From contig KN832882.1 of NCBI GenBank assembly GCA_000827325.1, forward strand, positions 227,050 through 291,049: a stretch of 64,000 bases of DNA, in the 5' to 3' direction. The notes beneath the pieces were generated by a model. The model worked only from the letters and a program-made list of their open reading frames with translations. It made no database searches and had not been told where the DNA came from. Below are positions 58,795-64,000 of the stretch, piece after piece (position 1 is the stretch's first letter; each line of letters begins with the position of its first letter). This stretch comes from Oidiodendron maius Zn (Eukaryota; Ascomycota; Leotiomycetes; Myxotrichaceae). Both the position numbers and the translations under genes were made by a program.

Positions 58795-60675
58795 ATGATA
58801 GATATCAATGCGATGCGCAGTATGAGACGTTACGCCACACTTGGCACAATCGTTATTGCTATCGTCGCTGGTCTGCTCCTGGCCAAGCAATATTCCCTAG
58901 GCTCGATTCTATTTCCTCCGAGTAAACCTATTGATATTGGCCATGATGAGCACGAACGAAAGTGGTGGAAAGAGGCGGTGGTATATGAGATCTACCCAGC
59001 AAGCTTCAAAGACTCTAACGATGATGGAGTTGGAGATATCCAAGGAATTATTCGGAAGCTAGATTACCTGCGAGATTTGGGGGTTGACGTTATATCGTTA
59101 TGCCCACATTATCAAAGCCCTCAAGTCGATATGGGCTATGACATTTCTGACTACAACAGAATTCACGAGCCATATGGAACACTAGAAGATGTGCAGACCT
59201 TGATCGATGAAACACATGCTCGCGGCATGCGTATCTTTTTTGACCTAGTAATTAATCACTCCTCGAATCTTCACAAATTCTTCCAAGAGTCCCGGTCCTC
59301 GAAAGACAATCCAAAGCGAGACTGGTATTTCTGGCGCCCAGCAAAATACGACGCTGATGGTTACCCTCATCCTCCCAACAATTGGCGAAGTCATTTCACT
59401 GTTCCGGCCTGGACATGGGATCAAAATACAGAGGAATACTACCTCCATATCTATGCTCCTGAGATGCCTGATTTCAACTGGGAAAACGAAGAATGTCGAC
59501 AAGCTATATACGAAACGGCTGTGATCTTCTGGCTTGAACGAGGTATCGATGGTTTCCGAATTGACACCGTTAACAAGTACTCTAAAGATGTCAGCTTTCC
59601 CGATGCTGAGATCAGATATCCTGGCGAGGAAACTCAGCCGGCTTCTAGTTACTACAGAAACGGCCCACGAATCCACGAGTTCTTAGGAGAATTGAGACGA
59701 CACTTTGATCGCTATGATGCCATATCTGTTGGTGAGCTGTCTAGCTTCCCCCGAGTGGAAGCAGAAGTGATCAAGTTCATCTCTGCACGTGCAAGACAGC
59801 TCAATATGGTCTTTAATTTGGACATTGCCAAATTTGGACAGGAGAGAGGCAAGCGCAAAGGACTGCAGCCATTCGTCATTGTAGACTTAAAGAGAGAGAT
59901 GTCCCGTTGGCAAGACTTTGTGAGTGGTACAGATGCATGGATAACGATCTTCCTCGAAAATCATGATAATATCCGCTCGATATCACGCTTTGGTGCTGAT
60001 GTTTCTCTCGAAGATCGAATCCTAGGTGGAAAACTCCTGGCAATGATTCTGACTGCGATGACGGGTACCCTGTTCTTGTATCAAGGCCAGGAAATTGGCA
60101 TGACTAATTCTCCGCGCTCCTGGCCTGCTGAGGAATATAGGGATGTCAAATCTGTGAACAAGTGGATTCAGGCACAAGAACGCTGCAAGGAGAGCCAAGA
60201 ATGTCTTGATATTGCCCTGGAAGACATTTGGGAGCATACAAGAGATCATGCCCGGCTACCCATGCAGTGGGACGATGGAGAAAATGCCGGATTCTCATCT
60301 GCTGGGGTGACACCGTGGATTCGCGTTAATGATGACTGGAAGGAGACCAATGTTGGCAAACAGATCAAAGATCCGAATAGTCTACTCGAATTTTGGAAGA
60401 AATTATTGCGACTGAGGAAAGATTACAAAGATCTATTTATTTATGGCCATTACGAACTTCTAGAGGCCGACAATGCAGATTTGTTCGTCTTCATGAAGGA
60501 GGCTCACGGTAAAAGGTCACTCACCGTTATAAATATGTCTGCAGACAAGAAAAGGTGGAAGGGACCACCTTCGAGTTTTGGGCCGAATTACAAACTTTTG
60601 CTTCAGAACACCGCAAATGCAGACGAGAGTGTTCTAAGTGCGTGGGAAGGAAGATTGTATCTCAGTAGTTCATAA
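58795..60675 (+). CDS. GH13 alpha-glucosidase with N-terminal membrane anchor
   Basis: A retaining alpha-glucosidase of the maltase/oligo-1,6-glucosidase type, 626 aa, in one exon. Catalytic residues are the nucleophile Asp about 257 (GFRIDTVN), the acid Glu about 314 (SVGELSS) and the stabiliser Asp about 391 (ENHDN). Other family blocks are VVYEIYPASFKDSN and DMGYDISDYNRI. An additional N-terminal part has basic residues followed by a hydrophobic helix at about residues 15-31 (LGTIVIAIVAGLLLA), predicting a type II membrane protein. The usual fungal GH13 maltases begin at the WWKEAVVYEIYP region and are cytosolic. It lies at the cluster's right end; with the glycosyltransferase it may attach and remove a glucose from the product. 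This is inference. Confidence 0.9.
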   Translation: MIDINAMRSMRRYATLGTIVIAIVAGLLLAKQYSLGSILFPPSKPIDIGHDEHERKWWKEAVVYEIYPASFKDSNDDGVGDIQGIIRKLDYLRDLGVDVISLCPHYQSPQVDMGYDISDYNRIHEPYGTLEDVQTLIDETHARGMRIFFDLVINHSSNLHKFFQESRSSKDNPKRDWYFWRPAKYDADGYPHPPNNWRSHFTVPAWTWDQNTEEYYLHIYAPEMPDFNWENEECRQAIYETAVIFWLERGIDGFRIDTVNKYSKDVSFPDAEIRYPGEETQPASSYYRNGPRIHEFLGELRRHFDRYDAISVGELSSFPRVEAEVIKFISARARQLNMVFNLDIAKFGQERGKRKGLQPFVIVDLKREMSRWQDFVSGTDAWITIFLENHDNIRSISRFGADVSLEDRILGGKLLAMILTAMTGTLFLYQGQEIGMTNSPRSWPAEEYRDVKSVNKWIQAQERCKESQECLDIALEDIWEHTRDHARLPMQWDDGENAGFSSAGVTPWIRVNDDWKETNVGKQIKDPNSLLEFWKKLLRLRKDYKDLFIYGHYELLEADNADLFVFMKEAHGKRSLTVINMSADKKRWKGPPSSFGPNYKLLLQNTANADESVLSAWEGRLYLSSS

Positions 60676-61027
60676 TCTCATAGATATCTTCGAAATTCGC
60701 CCCGTATGGAAACAGTCACCGAAGCGGTATGTTTAATAAAGTTATCGGGGGAGCTTAAAGGAGTAAATGATATGCAATGGATCGTCGTGACCTAAGGAAG
60801 AGGTCCATTTAAATGAAGTAAGGACAATAGGCAATCCACCCCGCGATCCTCACGGCGCGGTTGGCGACTCGTCTCGAAGTAGATCAAGCAGGACAACTGC
60901 GTGCTCAGTCTCCTGAAGCGAATCGACTATGGAATTTAATATTTAGTACTCGTAAAATTCAATAGATCACTACGAAGTTAGGAAACAAAATCTCTCCTAT
61001 AAGGATAATTGGCTATTAAATATTACA
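60676..61027. other. Convergent spacer
   Basis: Lies between converging genes. No feature is recognised. Confidence 0.35.
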
Positions 61028-63020
61028 TCAGAAATTCAGTATCGAATCTAGATCGATTCCGGCAGGGAAGTCTACTGTAACATCAACATCTACTCCATCA
61101 ATTCCAACTTCCTGCAGATTGTACTCTACTCCTCCAAGTTTATCATCAATTCCAAATCCTTGCCCAATTCCCATATTGGCCAAGGACAGATCACCGACGG
61201 ACATATCCGGACAAATAGTAAAACCTTGTTCGGTAGTAAAGTCTTGCCCCTGCGCAATGATAATGTCTTGCATTTGTTCCTGGGCAATTAACATATTTTG
61301 GATTTGGCTGGTATAGATATCGGGTACCTGCCCCGCGTAAAGCCCTTGGGTAATCTCGTCAAGTTGGGGATTTGGAATCAAATTAGTGCTCGGAGGTATA
61401 TTAGTATATTGTTGCGGACTTTGGTATTCATGAGACTCGTTTTGAAGCTGCTGTTGGTCATTGCTTTCCTGTCCAGAGCTGACGACATGGGATTGATGCA
61501 CTTTGTTTTCGTTTTGGGGTTCAACTGTGTGCTGGAGCTGGCCATGGGCACCATTGGACGCCATCACCTTTCCACCATGTACACCACCTCCTACTTCCAA
61601 ACTGATCTTGGCACCTTGAGACCTACTTCTGCTGATGGCCAGTGCCCTCTTGTTACTCTCTATCACTTCTCTCTCAGCCTTAGTCCATGCACTGTGGACT
61701 TGACGGCTCGCCGCGGTAATGCCGGTTCCTTTGGCAAATTTCTGCAGTCGCTCGCTATTTTTGATGGATTTGAAGGTGCTCGTCACACCTTTCTGAGCTA
61801 TATGTGTTGCGATTTTCGTGTTATACACAATGCTGCCCTGAGAAGGGTCAATCAGATTTATAGTTGCCTCTGCGGCTGTCTGAAGCGTCACTTGCGGTAA
61901 GCTTGTCGAGTTGACTGTTGCCATCACAGCTGTCACATTGGGCTTGGCAATGACTTGACTGGACGGGACTCCAGCGTGGTTTGCCTTGCTTACGGCATTG
62001 GGCTTGACAACAGCAGGGCTGGAGGCGACTCCAGCTTGGTTTGCCTTGCTCACGGCATTTGGCTTGACAATGACAGGACTGGACGCAACTCCAGCTTGGT
62101 TTGCCTGACTTACGGCATTCGGTTTCGAATGTGGAACTATGACTTTGGTGGGATTGTTAACAGAGCCGGAAGCCTTGGGTTCTGTACTGCTGTCGGGTCT
62201 CCCTATCGGTGGCTGCTCACCTGGACGGTGCCAAGAAGCCAGTTGTAGCTCGTGATGTACAAAAAATAATTTGCCGTCCGGGTCTTTAGCTTCCTGCCAG
62301 CCTAAGGGAAGGGCCCCGGGAAGGGTGCGAGATAATTGTCCCGTCATAGTATTTTCATAGTAAATCTTCCCCTCCGGATCTTTCTTCGGTTCCCACCCCG
62401 GAGGAAGTTCGCAGACGGCAGTCATAGGACGTATATATGTCTTGTATCCTGTTTCATCATGCTCATACCACAGCCTCTTGGACGCGTTTCTTCGGACAGT
62501 CCACTGGTGCTGCTGGAGTCGCGTGTCTGATAAGATAGGATCTGAATCACATGCATAGAAAGATACGTCATGATTATGGCCATCCCAGGCGACGCAAGCG
62601 GCATAGCACATGAGACAGAGACTAGGTATTACTCTTTGTTCGTTTATCGAACTGCAGATGAGGCACCAGGTTTCGTGAGTCGTTCGAAAGGCTGCGAGCA
62701 TGCTCAGCTTGGATAACGGAGTGATGAAGAATGAAGAGCTGACCTTCTTTGCAGGCACCACAATGTAATATATTAGGTAGCTTTGTATCTTCCTCTTTAA
62801 CGCTATCCACGAAGTTAATCCCACCAATGTTTGATGGAGCGCGTGAGTTCTGCTGTCCCTGCTGTTGCTGCGATGAATTCCGTCTCACTGGGACCCTCGT
62901 CACAGGCTGCGGCACCGCTTTTCGGACTACTCGAGGAGTAGCATCTGGCGTAATGGCTGGTTGGGTTAGTTCAGATGCTTCCGGCACATCTTCTTGTGCC
63001 TGGATGCTAGGCGTTGACAT
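61028..63020 (-). CDS. Cysteine-rich WW-domain protein with in-frame tandem repeats
   Basis: A protein of 646 aa from two exons (63020-62744 and 62691-61028; intron 62692-62743, GTCAGC donor). Residues 87-125 contain CxxC-like pairs (C87/C90, C102/C105, C118/C121), which could bind zinc. Two WW domains follow, at about 188-217 (LPPGWEPKKDPEGKIYYEN) and 220-250 (LPLGWQEAKDPDGKLFF). The first lacks the second signature tryptophan and the second keeps it, ending LASWHRP. Next come three to four near-identical 20-residue repeats (KPNAVSKANQAGVASSP unit). The C-terminal half is Gln/Asn-rich and low complexity with an acidic end. WW domains bind proline-rich peptides, so a scaffolding role is likely. 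No catalytic domain is seen. Its link to the adjacent cluster is unknown. Confidence 0.75.
61931..62125. repeat. 60-bp minisatellite inside the WW-protein gene
   Basis: Three full units and a partial unit repeat with exactly 60-bp periodicity (for example GACTCCAGCTTGGTTTGCCT recurs at 60-bp spacing). They encode a 20-residue repeat in frame. Units differ by a few substitutions, so copy number could vary between strains. Confidence 0.85.
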
Positions 63021-64000
63021 TGCAGAGAAGAGGGCTGCCCGAAGACAGCAGCGGACCTCGCGAATAACTTCAGGGATAGCCTGGGATGAAGCAGGGAAGA
63101 GACTTTCGGAAATTAAGCGGATACTGATGATCTTCTTTCCAAAGTAAAATGTCGCATCCTTAAGATGCTATTTGCAACACATATCCGCAAATGTGAGATG
63201 GAAGGTTGGAGTTGGCGAGGCTGGGCGATGTCGGAATCCGCAACCTTCTTCCGTCTCGCCAAGGAGCTGAGGACCTCAGCTGTGAAAAGACTGCGTGGCG
63301 GCTCGGAGTGGATGATGATTGGTATGATTTGGATCCGTTCGATAACATTGGGCCAGTGAAATGAATAGCAGCAAGCCAAACCGAGGATCCCCGTCCGCTT
63401 TAGGAAAGACGGCCCAGCCCGACTTATTTATATCTACGCCACAATACCTTTTAGATACGTAATCACACGCACCATGCACCAGATGTAATACGGTACCTGA
63501 CGTACCTGTCGTGCTCAGCATAATTAGCAAACCTGCCATACTAATCCTTTCTTCATGCCAGAATAAAATTGAAGGTTACTAACCCTGGCGAAATCTTCCA
63601 GAACTTTGCTTGGAGGTGGACAACAGCCCGAAGCACCAGTAGTAACACTAGATAAGTGAGATAGAGCGACGAGCGAAATCGATTTCCTCTCGTTTAAACT
63701 CTCTCAAGCGCATGGACCACTTCGTAGCTGCTTATTTAACTTTTATCCGCAAATGGCACAATTTCCCTGAAATAGAAATGGCTTAAATCAGGCAGCAAGG
63801 CATAAATGGGAGGCGAGACATCTATTAATTACATTCTCTACAATCTCGTGTGCCTAAGTAGCACTCTTCAGCCAACATCTGTAGAATGAATTATATCGTT
63901 TGCATGATGTGTCCGGCCAAGCATGTGCGCTGCCACTACTACTGCAAATACGCCTAGGCCCAGCTCAAGCCAGAAATATCTCTTTCCAAACAGGACCAGG
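63021..64000. other. Right-end intergenic region
   Basis: The promoter of the WW-domain gene lies at its left edge. No gene, RNA or element is recognised up to the window end. Confidence 0.4.

Noticed and set aside
61298-61900. 200-codon + strand frame
   Set aside because: Antisense shadow of the WW-domain protein's low-complexity half.
61931-62125. Regularly spaced repeats considered as a CRISPR-like array
   Set aside because: Contiguous 60-bp units without spacers, in frame inside a eukaryotic gene; a coding minisatellite.

Overview
The window is nuclear DNA of a filamentous ascomycete (Pezizomycotina). Coding genes are broken by 44-85 nt spliceosomal introns with GT...CTRAY...AG signals. 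The protein families are typical of that group: a CFEM/PTH11-type receptor, Zn2Cys6 and zinc-less fungal transcription factors, Dal5-like permeases, a highly reducing polyketide synthase (PKS) and BAHD-like acyltransferases. Intergenic DNA is AT-rich and carries several short inverted-repeat elements. The class (Leotiomycetes, Dothideomycetes, etc.) cannot be fixed from the sequence alone. All exon boundaries given here were derived by hand from splice signals, reading phase and family motifs.

Layout. 0-2.5 kb: gene-poor, beginning with a foldback element. 2.5-9.2 kb: a short-chain dehydrogenase, a fungal transcription-factor-domain gene, relics of a GH43 glycosidase and a LaeA-like methyltransferase, and an intact ACS-family MFS permease. 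10.5-12.6 kb: a GH79 glycosidase pseudogene, a retropepsin-like relic and a 359-bp inverted-repeat element. 13.2 kb: an unusual stand-alone Hsp70 substrate-binding-domain protein with a signal anchor. 14.5-17.7 kb: a 720-bp inverted-repeat element and degenerate repeats. 17.8-19.5 kb: a seven-exon CFEM receptor.

19.9-30.8 kb looks like a small catabolic gene group: a Zn2Cys6 regulator, an amadoriase/sarcosine-oxidase-like flavoenzyme, a Dal5-like permease and a 5-oxoprolinase/hydantoinase. The divergent promoter of the last two carries a TCGG-N6-CCGA palindrome and a nearby GATA-type site.

31.4-60.7 kb is a probable secondary-metabolite cluster around an HR-PKS (KS-AT-DH-ER-KR-ACP, about 2265 aa, no room for a C-methyltransferase). 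Around it are a P450, two BAHD-like acyltransferases, a LovG/FSH-type hydrolase, a GT32-like/capsule-type glycosyltransferase, a SAM methyltransferase, a LovD-like transesterase, an FAD monooxygenase, an arylamine N-acetyltransferase and a membrane-anchored GH13 alpha-glucosidase. Two members are decayed: a second methyltransferase (a one-base slip plus a nonsense codon) and a TRI12-like efflux pump of which only the C-terminal part remains. No cluster-specific transcription factor is visible inside the cluster.

61-63 kb encodes a WW-domain protein with an in-frame 60-bp tandem repeat. The last kilobase shows no gene. No rRNA, tRNA or CRISPR array was recognised.
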